Shown here in pieces: positions 6,550 through 14,896 of a stretch of DNA of 18,983 nt. The translations under genes and the position numbers were made by a program. Source of the stretch: an uncultured Bacilli bacterium (GTDB lineage: Bacteria > Bacillota_I > Bacilli_A > RF39 > UBA660); NCBI GenBank assembly GCA_947588865.1, contig CANPYQ010000012.1:1-18983 (forward strand). Reading direction: 5' to 3'. The notes under the pieces are model-generated. The model had not been told where the DNA came from. It saw only the letters and a program-made list of their open reading frames with translations, and did no database searches. Numbering within the stretch: the stretch's first letter is position 1; each line of letters opens with the position of its first letter.

Positions 6550-6985
6550 TTTCGTATTCTCGTATTTGATCTACTCTATTTTTGTAAGCTGGATCAGTCA
6601 TATTTTCTTTAGAATTTAAAAATGCATCTACTATTTTTTTATTTTCTTCTATATCACTTTCACCAGAAATAGCTATAATATTTATAAAGTCTTTTTCTTT
6701 TCCATGTATAGCTTCTTCTACTGTATTAATCTTGCCACATCTAATTCCTTTGACTTTGTTGCAAGCAATTGATATCCCTATCGCGCTCCCACAAATAGCT
6801 ATACCATAATCTGCAACTTTTGATGCTACTGTCTCTCCTAATTTAAATCCATATTTTGTATAATCCACTCTAGAGGTTGAATTAGTACCACAATTAATTA
6901 TAGTATATCCCTTATCAGTTAAATATTTTGTCAATATTTGTTTTGTCTCAAATCCTCTATGATCGCTTGCAATTGCTACTATCAT
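6542..6985 (-). CDS. rpiB: RpiB/LacAB-family sugar-phosphate isomerase, divergent
   Basis: Family enzymes interconvert ribose-5-phosphate and ribulose-5-phosphate (or galactose-6-phosphate isomers). 147 residues, the normal size. Seen: SDHRG at 7-11, the DY at 41-42, AICGSAIGISIACNKVKGIR at 63-82 with the conserved Cys65 that acts as base in RpiB. Departures: the usual CGTGIG is CGSAIG, and the REHNDAN segment is GKEKDFIN, so the conserved His there is missing. It may be a divergent isomerase of altered specificity. It overlaps the upstream flippase gene by ATGA and the downstream DUF1146 gene by 8 bases, so the three are made together. Confidence 0.88.
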   Translation of the reverse strand: MIVAIASDHRGFETKQILTKYLTDKGYTIINCGTNSTSRVDYTKYGFKLGETVASKVADYGIAICGSAIGISIACNKVKGIRCGKINTVEEAIHGKEKDFINIIAISGESDIEENKKIVDAFLNSKENMTDPAYKNRVDQIREYEND

Positions 6986-8589
6986 TTTTTACCTCTTTTC
7001 TTTATATTAAATAAACTCTGCAAATTACCGTTAAAATAATTCATAACAAAATATATTCCAAAACTTATAATTCCAAATATAATTAATATTGGTATTTGAA
7101 TCAATCTTCCACTCATATCAGTAGGTATAATCCATTTCATAATTATTATAACAATTTCAAATACTAACCAAGATAAAATATAATTGGGCAATCTTTTTTT
7201 TGTATCTGTAAAACTGAAGTTATATTTTCTATGAAGTGATACCAAAGATATTATTATAGAAACCGTATATCCTACTACAGCTGCCAAAATTGCACCATAA
7301 CTAACATCATAACCTAAATTATGCATGAGTAACATAAAAGGAACATCTAACACCGTGTTTAATATTAAACCAATAAGCACACTAATTATTACTAATTTAT
7401 ATTTGTTTAAACCCTGCAATGTATTTACTACTATTGAATACAAGCCACCAAAAAGTGCAGCAAACACAAATACTTTATAAACTATAGGACCATATGTGCT
7501 AGTACCATAGAACAGAGTCCAAATAGGTTCAACCAATAAAGATAGAAAAAGAGTTGAAGGAACTATTATTAACAATACACATTGTAATGCTTTATTAAAT
7601 TTGCTATTTACATCTTTCATATTACCTTTCGTATAACTACTTACTATATTTGGAATTAAACTAGTTGTTAATCCTGTTGTAACTGCAAGTAATATATTAT
7701 TCAATTTAACACCCCAAGTTGTAAATATGCTAACAACGGATGCAGTTACAGTTTCAGGCATTTTTAATATATCATTCATTGTTCTTGATACAAGTATCAT
7801 ATCAACAGTATTATATAAATTATATATTAAACTTATTATTATAAACGGAATAGAATACATAATTATTTTTTGTACTATTTCCTTTTTAGTTATATCAACT
7901 TTATCTTTTTTTACAGTCTTAGGTAATATTTTTGATTTTTTTATCTTTATTTTAAGATATATATAAGCAAAAATTCCTCCAAAAAATGCTCCACTAACTG
8001 CTATACCAATAGCAGTTTTCATATCAGCATTAAATACTTTTAAAGCTATAAAACTTCCTGCTAAAATTACTATTACTCTTACTATTTGTTCAATTACTTG
8101 ACTTATACTCGTTGGACTAATATATTTATGTCCTTGTAAAAATCCTTTAGTAACACTTAAGAATGGTACTACTAAAATCGCAAAAGACACCATTCTGATT
8201 ACAAATGAAACATCATCATATGTACTTGTATTCTCTACATTACCAATTATCAATTTAGCAATCTCTGGAGCAAAAACAAACAAAATTAAAAATATCAAAA
8301 CTGAAATTATAAGTATTATGTTTGTTGCAATTTTATAAGTATCTTTTACCGCCTTTTTATAGCCTAAGGCATTATACTCACTTGTAAGTTTACTAATAGC
8401 AAAAGGGAATCCAGCACTAGATATAGATAAAAATAACATATAGATATTATATGCATATCCATAGAGTGCCCCACCTTGTTCTCCAATTATCATATTAAAA
8501 GGAATTACATATAAAAGTCCAATTATTTTAACTATAACTATTCCAGCAGTTGCGACTACCGCACCTTCTATAAAAGAATTTTTTTTCAT
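6982..8589 (-). CDS. MurJ/YtgP/SpoVB-family lipid II flippase (MOP superfamily)
   Basis: 535 residues with about 14 membrane spans, matching YtgP (MurJ) and SpoVB lengths (about 520-545). The N-terminus (GAVVATAGIVIVKIIGLLYVIPFNMIIGEQGGALYGYAY... ) has the family pattern 'GllYriPlxxiiGxxGxxlYxyAY', then LSISSAGFPFAISKLTSEY. A basic cytoplasmic loop (about 210-235, KIKIKKSKILPKTVKKDK) separates the halves, and the C-terminus is basic. It flips lipid-linked cell-wall precursors outward; whether it is the vegetative flippase (YtgP) or the cortex-specific SpoVB cannot be settled from sequence alone. It is the first gene of a block leading to spoIID and has a good sigma-A promoter, which favours vegetative use. 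Stop codon is TGA, overlapping the rpiB ATG. Confidence 0.9.
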   Translation of the reverse strand: MKKNSFIEGAVVATAGIVIVKIIGLLYVIPFNMIIGEQGGALYGYAYNIYMLFLSISSAGFPFAISKLTSEYNALGYKKAVKDTYKIATNIILIISVLIFLILFVFAPEIAKLIIGNVENTSTYDDVSFVIRMVSFAILVVPFLSVTKGFLQGHKYISPTSISQVIEQIVRVIVILAGSFIALKVFNADMKTAIGIAVSGAFFGGIFAYIYLKIKIKKSKILPKTVKKDKVDITKKEIVQKIIMYSIPFIIISLIYNLYNTVDMILVSRTMNDILKMPETVTASVVSIFTTWGVKLNNILLAVTTGLTTSLIPNIVSSYTKGNMKDVNSKFNKALQCVLLIIVPSTLFLSLLVEPIWTLFYGTSTYGPIVYKVFVFAALFGGLYSIVVNTLQGLNKYKLVIISVLIGLILNTVLDVPFMLLMHNLGYDVSYGAILAAVVGYTVSIIISLVSLHRKYNFSFTDTKKRLPNYILSWLVFEIVIIIMKWIIPTDMSGRLIQIPILIIFGIISFGIYFVMNYFNGNLQSLFNIKKRGKK

Positions 8590-8609
8590 AAACCACCTCT
8601 ATAATGAAT

Positions 8610-8638
8610 ATTATACTATTTTTTACTTGTTTTAACAA
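8610..8638 (-). promoter_or_regulatory. Sigma-A promoter of the murJ-like/rpiB/DUF1146/spoIID operon
   Basis: On the - strand TTGTTA (8638-8633), a 17-base spacer and TATAAT (8615-8610) are followed by AGAGGTGGTTTATG. The -35 overlaps a small dyad CTTGTT-tt-AACAAG (8626-8639), which could be an operator. Confidence 0.8.
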
Positions 8639-8663
8639 GATAAGAATTAAAGAATAGATTTAG

Positions 8664-8692
8664 TTGTAAAAATTCATTCTTTAGGGTATAAT
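8664..8692 (+). promoter_or_regulatory. Sigma-A promoter of the FemAB-family gene
   Basis: TTGTAA (8664-8669), a 17-base spacer and TATAAT (8687-8692). The start is expected near 8699, leaving about 16 bases of leader. It is divergent from the promoter at 8610-8638. Confidence 0.8.
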
Positions 8693-8714
8693 AATTTAAG
8701 AAAGATGGGATAAA

Positions 8715-9917
8715 ATGTATACATTCACAAATAATTTAAAAAAAGAAGAATATGATAAATTCATTGAAAACTATTCTATGGCGAGTTTTATGCAAGAATA
8801 TAATTGGGGTAATGTAAAGAACAATTGGAAATCTTTTCATTGTGGATTATATAAAGATAAAATATTAGTTGGTGTATGTTTAGTTTTGGTTAGAACTATA
8901 GTTAAAAATTTAAATATATTTTATATCCCTAGAGGATATTTAATAGACTTTACCAATTACGAAGATTTAAAAGAAATGACTGTTAACATTAAAAAATTAG
9001 CAAAAGAAAATAAAGCATATGTAGTTAAAATAGACCCTAACTTTTGTATAAAACAATATAGTTTTAAAGGTGATAAAATTGCTAATAATTATGCTATAGA
9101 CTATGAAACTAAGCATAAAAATTTACTTAATTTGGGTTATAAATTTACAGGAATAAACAAAGAAATAGATAAAAATTTACAGCCTCAATATAATATGTTT
9201 GCTCCACTATGTGATATTAATTCTAACATATTGAGTGAAGAAGAGATACTAAAAACTTATAAAAGTAAATTTAAATACTATATTGGATCATTTCACGAAA
9301 AAAGAGGAATTAAATTTGAAATAACTGATGACATTAATAAAGTTAAGGATTTAGTAGATCTTTTAAAACAGACTGAAATAAAACAAAACATCAGTTTAAG
9401 GAATGAAGAATATTTTATTAAGATAATGAAAAATTATAAAGATAATGCTTATTTAATTTTTGGAAAAATAGATTTGAATAAATATATTGACTTTTTGCAA
9501 AATAATAATTCAAAAGAAGAAGAGTTAAATGAAGCAAAAGAGTTATTAAAAAATAATGGTAATAATATGATACTATCTGCTTCATTAATAATTTTACCTT
9601 CAAATAAAAAGGGCATAAGGACTAGTGAATATCTATATGCAGGAAATAGTTTAAACTTAACAAAATTAAGAGTTTCCACTGGTGTTGTTTTTGAAATATT
9701 AAAATTTTCAATAAGAAATAACTGTCATTACTGTAATTTAGGAGGAATTGATGGAAATCTTAATGACCATCTTACAGCTTTCAAAGAAAAATTCAATGGA
9801 CAAGTCTTAGAATTTGCAGGTGAATATGATCTACCAACTTCAAAAATATATTATCCTATAAAATTATTTTATCCTATTCTATTAAAATTTTATAGGTTAA
9901 TTAAAAAATCAAGATAA
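8715..9917 (+). CDS. FemAB/FemX-family aminoacyl-tRNA:peptidoglycan aminoacyltransferase
   Basis: Cytoplasmic enzyme family that adds amino acids from aminoacyl-tRNA to the lysine side chain of lipid II to build cross-bridges. 400 residues, typical. Seen: SFMQEYNWGNVK near residue 25 (family 'xFlQSxeWgxvK'), two GNAT-like halves, YIPRGYLIDF at about 75, KSKFKYYIGSFHEKRGIKFE at about 190, an inserted charged helical pair around 255-275, SASLIIL followed by EYLYAGNS, and the C-terminal NLGGIDGNLNDHLTAFKEKFNGQVLEFAGEYD, a strong family hallmark. The added amino acid cannot be predicted. The ribosome binding site (GATGGGAT) is weak. Single-gene unit with its own promoter and terminator. Confidence 0.93.
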   Translation: MYTFTNNLKKEEYDKFIENYSMASFMQEYNWGNVKNNWKSFHCGLYKDKILVGVCLVLVRTIVKNLNIFYIPRGYLIDFTNYEDLKEMTVNIKKLAKENKAYVVKIDPNFCIKQYSFKGDKIANNYAIDYETKHKNLLNLGYKFTGINKEIDKNLQPQYNMFAPLCDINSNILSEEEILKTYKSKFKYYIGSFHEKRGIKFEITDDINKVKDLVDLLKQTEIKQNISLRNEEYFIKIMKNYKDNAYLIFGKIDLNKYIDFLQNNNSKEEELNEAKELLKNNGNNMILSASLIILPSNKKGIRTSEYLYAGNSLNLTKLRVSTGVVFEILKFSIRNNCHYCNLGGIDGNLNDHLTAFKEKFNGQVLEFAGEYDLPTSKIYYPIKLFYPILLKFYRLIKKSR

Positions 9918-9950
9918 CAAAAATGTGCTATAATACTGCACATTTTTTGT
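9917..9950. terminator. Bidirectional terminator between the FemAB-family gene and trpS
   Basis: ACAAAAATGTGC (9917-9928) pairs with GCACATTTTTTGT (9938-9950) around a 9-base loop. The arms are A-rich and T-rich, so it can end transcription in both directions; it lies exactly between the two convergent stop codons. Confidence 0.85.
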
Positions 9951-9952
9951 TA

Positions 9953-10960
9953 CTATTCGTCAAAATAATTTAATTTCATGTTTTCACGAACTCTCTTCAT
10001 TATTTCCTCAGCTTTTTTTCTCGTCGCTTCAGTGCCTTCTTTTAATATTCTCTCAATTTCTTCTGGCCTTTCTTCATAATACTTTCTTCGCTCTTGTATA
10101 GGTTTTAAAAATTCAATAATATTTCTAGCTAGTTCCTTTTTACAGAATACACATCCTCTTTCTCCATTCCTACATTCAGTACATACTGTTGATATATTAG
10201 GATTTTTTATCAATTTGTGATAATAATATACCATGCACACTTCTGGATTAGCAGGATCATCTTTTCTAATTTTATTAGGATCAGTAACTGCGGTCATAAC
10301 TTTCTTAGTTATTGTTTCATCATCATCTGATAAATAAATGCAATTATTAAGAGATTTACTCATTTTCTCGCTACCATCTAAACCTTTTATTCTAGGGTTA
10401 TCGCTTAATACTGCTTCAGGTTCATTAAATGTATCTCCATATATATTATTAAACTTTCTTACTATTTCACGAGCCTGTTCTATGTGAGGCAACTGATCCT
10501 CCCCAACAGGAACTATATTCCCATTTACAGTTGCAATATCTGCAGCCTGACTTACTGGGTATCCTAAAAATCCATATGTTATACTTTCACCCGTATTTCC
10601 AAATAATTCTTGTTTTTGAGTTAATTCAAATTTAGTAGTTGGATTCCTAAATAATCTAGGTACAGAAACTAAATTTGAAAAATAAACTGTAAGTTCAGCT
10701 GTTTGTGGAACTAAAGACTGTATATAAATATGAGACTGCTTTGGATCTATTCCTACTGATAAATAATCAAGTGCTAATTCACGCACATTTTCTCTTACCT
10801 TTTCTGGATTATTAAAATTATCTGTTAAGGCTTGAACATCTGCAATTAAGATATAAGTATCATAATCATATTGCATTTTTACTCTATTTTCTAGAGATCC
10901 AAAATAATGTCCTAAATGAAGTTTACCTGTTGGTCTATCACCTGTTAATATTGTCTTCAT
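9953..10960 (-). CDS. trpS: Tryptophanyl-tRNA synthetase with probable [4Fe-4S] motif
   Basis: Class Ic synthetase charging tRNA-Trp. HIGH-type motif in GDRPTGKLHLGHYFGSL, KMSKS-type motif in GSEKMSKSLNN, and the Trp-pocket region GFLGYPVSQAADI are present; about 335 residues. Cys242, Cys263, Cys270 and Cys273 (numbered from the chosen start) give C-x20-C-x6-C-x2-C near the anticodon-recognition part; Thermotoga maritima TrpRS binds a [4Fe-4S] cluster through C-x22-C-x6-C-x2-C. One more Cys (260) is nearby. The ATG at 10975 is in frame, but GGGAGGATTTT precedes ATG 10960. It is the last gene of a five-gene operon and has no T-box in its 14-base leader. Confidence 0.97.
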   Translation of the reverse strand: MKTILTGDRPTGKLHLGHYFGSLENRVKMQYDYDTYILIADVQALTDNFNNPEKVRENVRELALDYLSVGIDPKQSHIYIQSLVPQTAELTVYFSNLVSVPRLFRNPTTKFELTQKQELFGNTGESITYGFLGYPVSQAADIATVNGNIVPVGEDQLPHIEQAREIVRKFNNIYGDTFNEPEAVLSDNPRIKGLDGSEKMSKSLNNCIYLSDDDETITKKVMTAVTDPNKIRKDDPANPEVCMVYYYHKLIKNPNISTVCTECRNGERGCVFCKKELARNIIEFLKPIQERRKYYEERPEEIERILKEGTEATRKKAEEIMKRVRENMKLNYFDE

Positions 10961-10974
10961 AAAATCCTCCCTCA

Positions 10975-12168
10975 TTAATTAATATAATATTTTATTGTAT
11001 CATTAAATTGCAATTCATCGTCTTTTAGCAATGTCCTTTTCCCATATATATCACTATAAAAGTATAACTCATTTTCATATACATAGTATAAGTAATTATC
11101 TTTATAATAAATTAAATTAGTAGGTACAATCCCTATAAACTTATATATATCAATATTTTCTTTATCCACTCTATATAAATCATATTGGTTTATGTTTTGT
11201 TTAAGTAAGTAAAAATAATTATTTGTTTCTATTACTTCATCAAAATCTGTAAAATTATTTTCTAAAGAAGTGTAATCAAAATAAATTTCTTTATTAGCTT
11301 TTGTTTTGCTCATTGTTTCCCATTTTTTATTTTTATAATACTTAATATTATCATCTTTTGATATTATATTAATTTTTTCTTTCTTTACATCTATTTCATA
11401 TTGATTTTCATTATCTTTATCATATAAATATACTTTATCATCTACTATGCCTTGTATATAAGAATCATATGAAATTTCATATTTTGACTTAATTTTTTTT
11501 ATTTTTTTTGTATTTAAATCTACAACATAAAAATATTTAAATTCATATTGATTCTCATAATCTGCAACTAAATAGAAATTATCTACAAATGCGCTTATTT
11601 TATTATTATATAAATCTGTATCAAATAACTTAATATTGACGAAATCAGTGACTAAACCATTATATGTTGTTATTGCTATATTTTTTTGTATATTATTTTC
11701 TGTGTACAAATCAACATTATTTATTGTTTTTTTCTTTATATTATTATCTTTAAACTGATTTATATTATATTCTGATATTGTTGCAACAAATTCATCTAAT
11801 TTGTTATCTTTTCCAACTACATCATGATAATTATATATAATATTACCACTATAACACATTATATCAGTCAATATTTTATTATCTATTACTGGTAACAAAC
11901 ATTCATAGGTATTATCCTTAAAATAATAAACTTTATTAATAATTTTTTTATTAGTATTTTTTTTATCAATTCTTACAGGATATATTTTATCTTTATGTTT
12001 TATTTCAATATAATAATTGCCATCCTCATATTTTTCATATATGTTAAAATGTTCTTCCTTATAATCTAAACTATAATTTAAACTCTTTATATAAAAAATA
12101 TTTTTACAACATAAAATTAAAATTATCAAAATAATTAATAATATAAGTATTTTTATTTTTTTCTTCAT
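10975..12168 (-). CDS. Unknown membrane-anchored, beta-rich extracytoplasmic protein
   Basis: Not recognised. About 397 residues. Lys-rich start MKKKIKIL, one strongly hydrophobic N-terminal span (about residues 5-22) ending in Cys-Cys that does not fit a lipobox, then a long Tyr/Asn/Lys/Asp-rich exported part. The C-terminal half has repeats of the form 'DNYLYYVYENELYFYS', 'NNYFYLLKQNINQYDLYRVD' and 'DDKVYLYDKDNENQYEID', the alternation expected of beta-propeller blades (DUF5050-like), although no motif is diagnostic. A TTG at 12186 is in frame; ATG 12168 gives the typical signal-anchor start, behind a weak GGTG site. It lies between the PH-like gene (27-base gap) and trpS (14-base gap) and is co-transcribed with them. 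Confidence 0.75.
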   Translation of the reverse strand: MKKKIKILILLIILIILILCCKNIFYIKSLNYSLDYKEEHFNIYEKYEDGNYYIEIKHKDKIYPVRIDKKNTNKKIINKVYYFKDNTYECLLPVIDNKILTDIMCYSGNIIYNYHDVVGKDNKLDEFVATISEYNINQFKDNNIKKKTINNVDLYTENNIQKNIAITTYNGLVTDFVNIKLFDTDLYNNKISAFVDNFYLVADYENQYEFKYFYVVDLNTKKIKKIKSKYEISYDSYIQGIVDDKVYLYDKDNENQYEIDVKKEKINIISKDDNIKYYKNKKWETMSKTKANKEIYFDYTSLENNFTDFDEVIETNNYFYLLKQNINQYDLYRVDKENIDIYKFIGIVPTNLIYYKDNYLYYVYENELYFYSDIYGKRTLLKDDELQFNDTIKYYIN

Positions 12169-12195
12169 AATTACACCATACAACAAAAGATAGAG

Positions 12196-12639
12196 CTAAC
12201 TATCTTCTCTTTTTATAACATATTTTTTCTTTTCTTCCATCATGTATTCAGTTATATTTGTTTCAATTTCATCTATTGCAGACTTTGATATATTAGATAA
12301 AATTACTCTTTCTTTTACAGTATCAATTAACACTTTTCCCCAAATTATTCCTGCGTTAACTGTTAAATCATTAAACATATCTGGAGTAATTGCTAAAAAG
12401 ATATAACCAAAAAGTACTCTTTTTTGAGCAAGTAATATTCTTTTGTTTGTTAACACTACTGCAAATGTAGAAAATATATCTATCGAAGAATACCCCTTTT
12501 GAGCTAAAAAAGAATATGTCACATCTTCCCCTGGATTTAAGTGTTTCTCTATAACTTTAGAATGTGCTTTTAATCTCCATGCAATTGTCGATGGATATTT
12601 TGACTTAAACAATCTTAATGAATCATAAACATTTTTCAT
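12196..12639 (-). CDS. Bacterial PH-like domain protein
   Basis: 147 residues, no signal or membrane span, so likely cytoplasmic. Residues about 35-135 resemble the YokE-like bacterial PH domain: GEDVTYSFLAQK, FSTFAVVLTNKRILLAQKRVLFG, ITPDMFNDLTV, GIIWGKVLIDTVKERVILSNI, then EIETNITEYMMEEKKKY. 'LTNKRILL' is the most telling strand. Role unknown; such domains often occur in small membrane-associated or stress proteins. The ATG overlaps the stop of the upstream thioredoxin-like gene (TAATG) and has its own AGAGGTGGAATA site. Confidence 0.82.
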   Translation of the reverse strand: MKNVYDSLRLFKSKYPSTIAWRLKAHSKVIEKHLNPGEDVTYSFLAQKGYSSIDIFSTFAVVLTNKRILLAQKRVLFGYIFLAITPDMFNDLTVNAGIIWGKVLIDTVKERVILSNISKSAIDEIETNITEYMMEEKKKYVIKREDS

Positions 12640-13760
12640 TATTCCACCTCTTTTATTATACCATTTACTTTGAATATATCAATCAAATAGTCTTCAGATG
12701 ATGTTCCTATAACAAAATCCAAAAGCTTATTTGATTCAACTATAATAGTCAAAGGAGTTGTAAATCCTTCTAAATACTCTAATTCATTTAATTTATAATT
12801 TATTTTTTTTGATAACTCACTATCTATATCACCAATATTTATATAATTTATAGTAATACCATAATCTACTATAATATTATTTAAATCCTCTACTAGTCTG
12901 CCACAATATTTGCAATCATCTTTAATTATTGTAATTATATTCTTATCATTAGAATTTATCAGTTCTATAAATTTATCATAATTTATTTCATTCATATGAT
13001 TTTCTGATTTTTTTATAAAATTATATTTATATAAATCATTTAAATAATCTTCTTTATCTTGTTTTCCTCTAATACTTCCAACAATTTTTTTATCTTTTAC
13101 TAATATTACGATTTGATCTATAACATTACTTACTTGCAACAAATTATTCAATTTTAGTTTTTGATTATTACTAAGCAAATAGGCATTTATCATTTTATAA
13201 TTTATATTATATTGTTTTGTAAGTTCTTTTAATATTTCATTTTGTTGATCTATTCCCTCTATATAATTATAAGGAATATATATTAAGGTTAAATCTGTTT
13301 CTAATAAACTCTTTGTTGAATCTATTATACCTTCTATATCACCTATTACTTTTGGAATTATATTATTTACTTGTAAAAATTTATTCAAATGATCTTCAGT
13401 TTCATAGTCTATTATAGCATCTATTATCTTACCATTTTCAAATATAACAATTATATTTGATAGATATTGACTATTAATAATTTTCTTTAATTTTGATTGC
13501 TCAAAATTAGATAAATTTTCCTTAGATATATACAAATACTCAACTTCGTATTTATCAAATATGCTTATTGGATAACTAGAATAATTAGCTTCATCTGAAA
13601 TATATAATACTTTCGTACCACTATTTGTAAAACTTTTTATATCTTTTATAAATTTATTATTTATTAAGCTTATAAATAAAATTGATATAATAACAAAAAT
13701 AGATGTAATAATTAATATAATAAATATTTTCTTTAAAGTATGAAAAGTATTATTATTCAT
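12639..13760 (-). CDS. Membrane-anchored protein with three thioredoxin-like domains, only the last with CxxC
   Basis: 373 residues. One N-terminal span (about 10-33), then three repeats of about 105-110 residues facing outward. Repeat 1 (about 45-133) has TKVLYISDEANYSSYP where the CxxC should be. Repeat 2 (about 155-248) has LTLIYIPYNYIEGID, again without Cys. Repeat 3 (about 260-373) has IITIIKDDCKYCGRL, CKYC at 283-286, and TTPLTII with the cis-Pro at 336. Each repeat ends with a 'xxLxxVNNII / LYKYNFI / IFKVNGII' helix, showing internal duplication. Probably a thiol-disulfide protein with two structural or regulatory domains. It is paralogous to the next gene upstream, 10 bases away, and read together with it. 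Confidence 0.83.
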   Translation of the reverse strand: MNNNTFHTLKKIFIILIITSIFVIISILFISLINNKFIKDIKSFTNSGTKVLYISDEANYSSYPISIFDKYEVEYLYISKENLSNFEQSKLKKIINSQYLSNIIVIFENGKIIDAIIDYETEDHLNKFLQVNNIIPKVIGDIEGIIDSTKSLLETDLTLIYIPYNYIEGIDQQNEILKELTKQYNINYKMINAYLLSNNQKLKLNNLLQVSNVIDQIVILVKDKKIVGSIRGKQDKEDYLNDLYKYNFIKKSENHMNEINYDKFIELINSNDKNIITIIKDDCKYCGRLVEDLNNIIVDYGITINYINIGDIDSELSKKINYKLNELEYLEGFTTPLTIIVESNKLLDFVIGTSSEDYLIDIFKVNGIIKEVE

Positions 13761-13770
13761 TTTTCACTTC

Positions 13771-14622
13771 CTATTCAGATATCAAATCCAATTTTTTAAA
13801 TTCTCTTACTAACTGAGATGTAGTTCTTTCACCACTAATATAACTTATAACTTTGCCATCTTTTACAATTAAAATAAGTGGGGTTCCGAAAGAGCCATCA
13901 TTTAAAAAATCTTCATCGTCATACCCAATTGTTGTTAAACTTTCAAAGAATAAATTATTTTCTTCTTCAGTCATATCAGTTATATTTAAATAATTTATTG
14001 TTAGATTATATTGCCCAGCGACTTGATTTAATGCAGGTTTAATTGCAATACAATGTGAACAAGTTGTTTGACCTATCACAATAACATGTGTATCTTGATT
14101 AGATATTAAATCAGTATATTCATCATAATCTATAAATGTTATATATTGTTCAGCTGAATATATTGCATCATCTTCTAACATATCATTATCTTTGAAAAAC
14201 TCTACATATTCTTGACCTGGATAATAACCTTGAGCAGTGTCGATAACCTCACCATCCTCAACTATTATTGTTGTTGGTGTTGCATGTTCTATTCCAAGTT
14301 TATCTAAAATTGTCCTTCTTTGTTTACTTCCTAATTTTGAACTATCTAAATAATAATAATCAAGATCATAATCTTCTGCTATTGTCTCCAATATTGGTGT
14401 TTGAATTTCACACCAACTACATTCACTACTGGCATAATAAATAATAGTTCTGTCTTTTGAATTAAAATATTTATCGAAATTATCCATAATCTCTTTTTGA
14501 TCACTTGATGCAATTGTTCCTGATTGTTTTAGGTTATTTATTACAAATATTACTATTAAAATAGTAGCGATTAATGCTAAAATAACCGTTATTATAATTG
14601 TTTTTTTCTTTTCACTTGACAT
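13771..14622 (-). CDS. Membrane-anchored double-thioredoxin protein
   Basis: 283 residues: one span (about 9-29), then two thioredoxin folds facing outward. Domain 1 has YYASSECSWCEIQTPIL (CSWC 68-71) and ATPTT with cis-Pro 116. Domain 2 has IGQTTCSHCIAIKPAL (CSHC 188-191) and GTPLI with cis-Pro 248. Both have the DGxVI strand and a closing EFFKDNDML / EFKKLDLI helix. Both active sites look intact, suggesting an extracytoplasmic thiol-disulfide oxidoreductase. It is the first gene of the operon, with a promoter at 14658-14686 and an AGAAGGAATATTAATG start. Partner proteins are not visible: no DsbB, VKOR or CcdA is in the window. Confidence 0.9.
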   Translation of the reverse strand: MSSEKKKTIIITVILALIATILIVIFVINNLKQSGTIASSDQKEIMDNFDKYFNSKDRTIIYYASSECSWCEIQTPILETIAEDYDLDYYYLDSSKLGSKQRRTILDKLGIEHATPTTIIVEDGEVIDTAQGYYPGQEYVEFFKDNDMLEDDAIYSAEQYITFIDYDEYTDLISNQDTHVIVIGQTTCSHCIAIKPALNQVAGQYNLTINYLNITDMTEEENNLFFESLTTIGYDDEDFLNDGSFGTPLILIVKDGKVISYISGERTTSQLVREFKKLDLISE

Positions 14623-14657
14623 TAATATTCCTTCTTCCTAAAAATCATTATATATAT

Positions 14658-14686
14658 ATTATCTTATATTTTTTATTAATTTTCAA
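14658..14686 (-). promoter_or_regulatory. Sigma-A promoter of the thioredoxin-trpS operon
   Basis: On the - strand TTGAAA (14686-14681), a 17-base spacer and GATAAT (14663-14658). The start is near 14651, about 29 bases before the ATG. The five genes from here to trpS have gaps of 27 bases or less and no internal terminator was found. Confidence 0.7.
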
Positions 14687-14896
14687 TACAATTTTATAAA
14701 TATTGTATACTTTTCACACAAAACTCACATAAAATATTTTTTTAATTTAAAAAAGTAATTTATTATCATATTATTTATACAAAATTAATTTATCTTTTCA
14801 CAATTAATACTTATATATTTATTTTTTAATTTTTATCAACTTTATACTTACTTATTTTTTCAATTTTGTCTTAATAAAACTATTGTAATATAGTAA
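14687..14896. other. AT-rich spacer between divergent promoters
   Basis: The gap between the thioredoxin operon and the sigma gene is 362 bases. Its outer parts hold the two promoters. This middle part is a run of A/T-rich sequence without an open frame, strong hairpin or repeat that I can support. Confidence 0.5.

Noticed and set aside
9418..9679. - strand open frames opposite the FemAB-family gene
   Set aside because: They are antisense to a well-supported gene, lack ribosome binding sites and show only low-complexity hydrophobic translations.
10961..10975. T-box riboswitch in front of trpS
   Set aside because: Only 14 bases separate trpS from the preceding gene, and no terminator/antiterminator pair is present.
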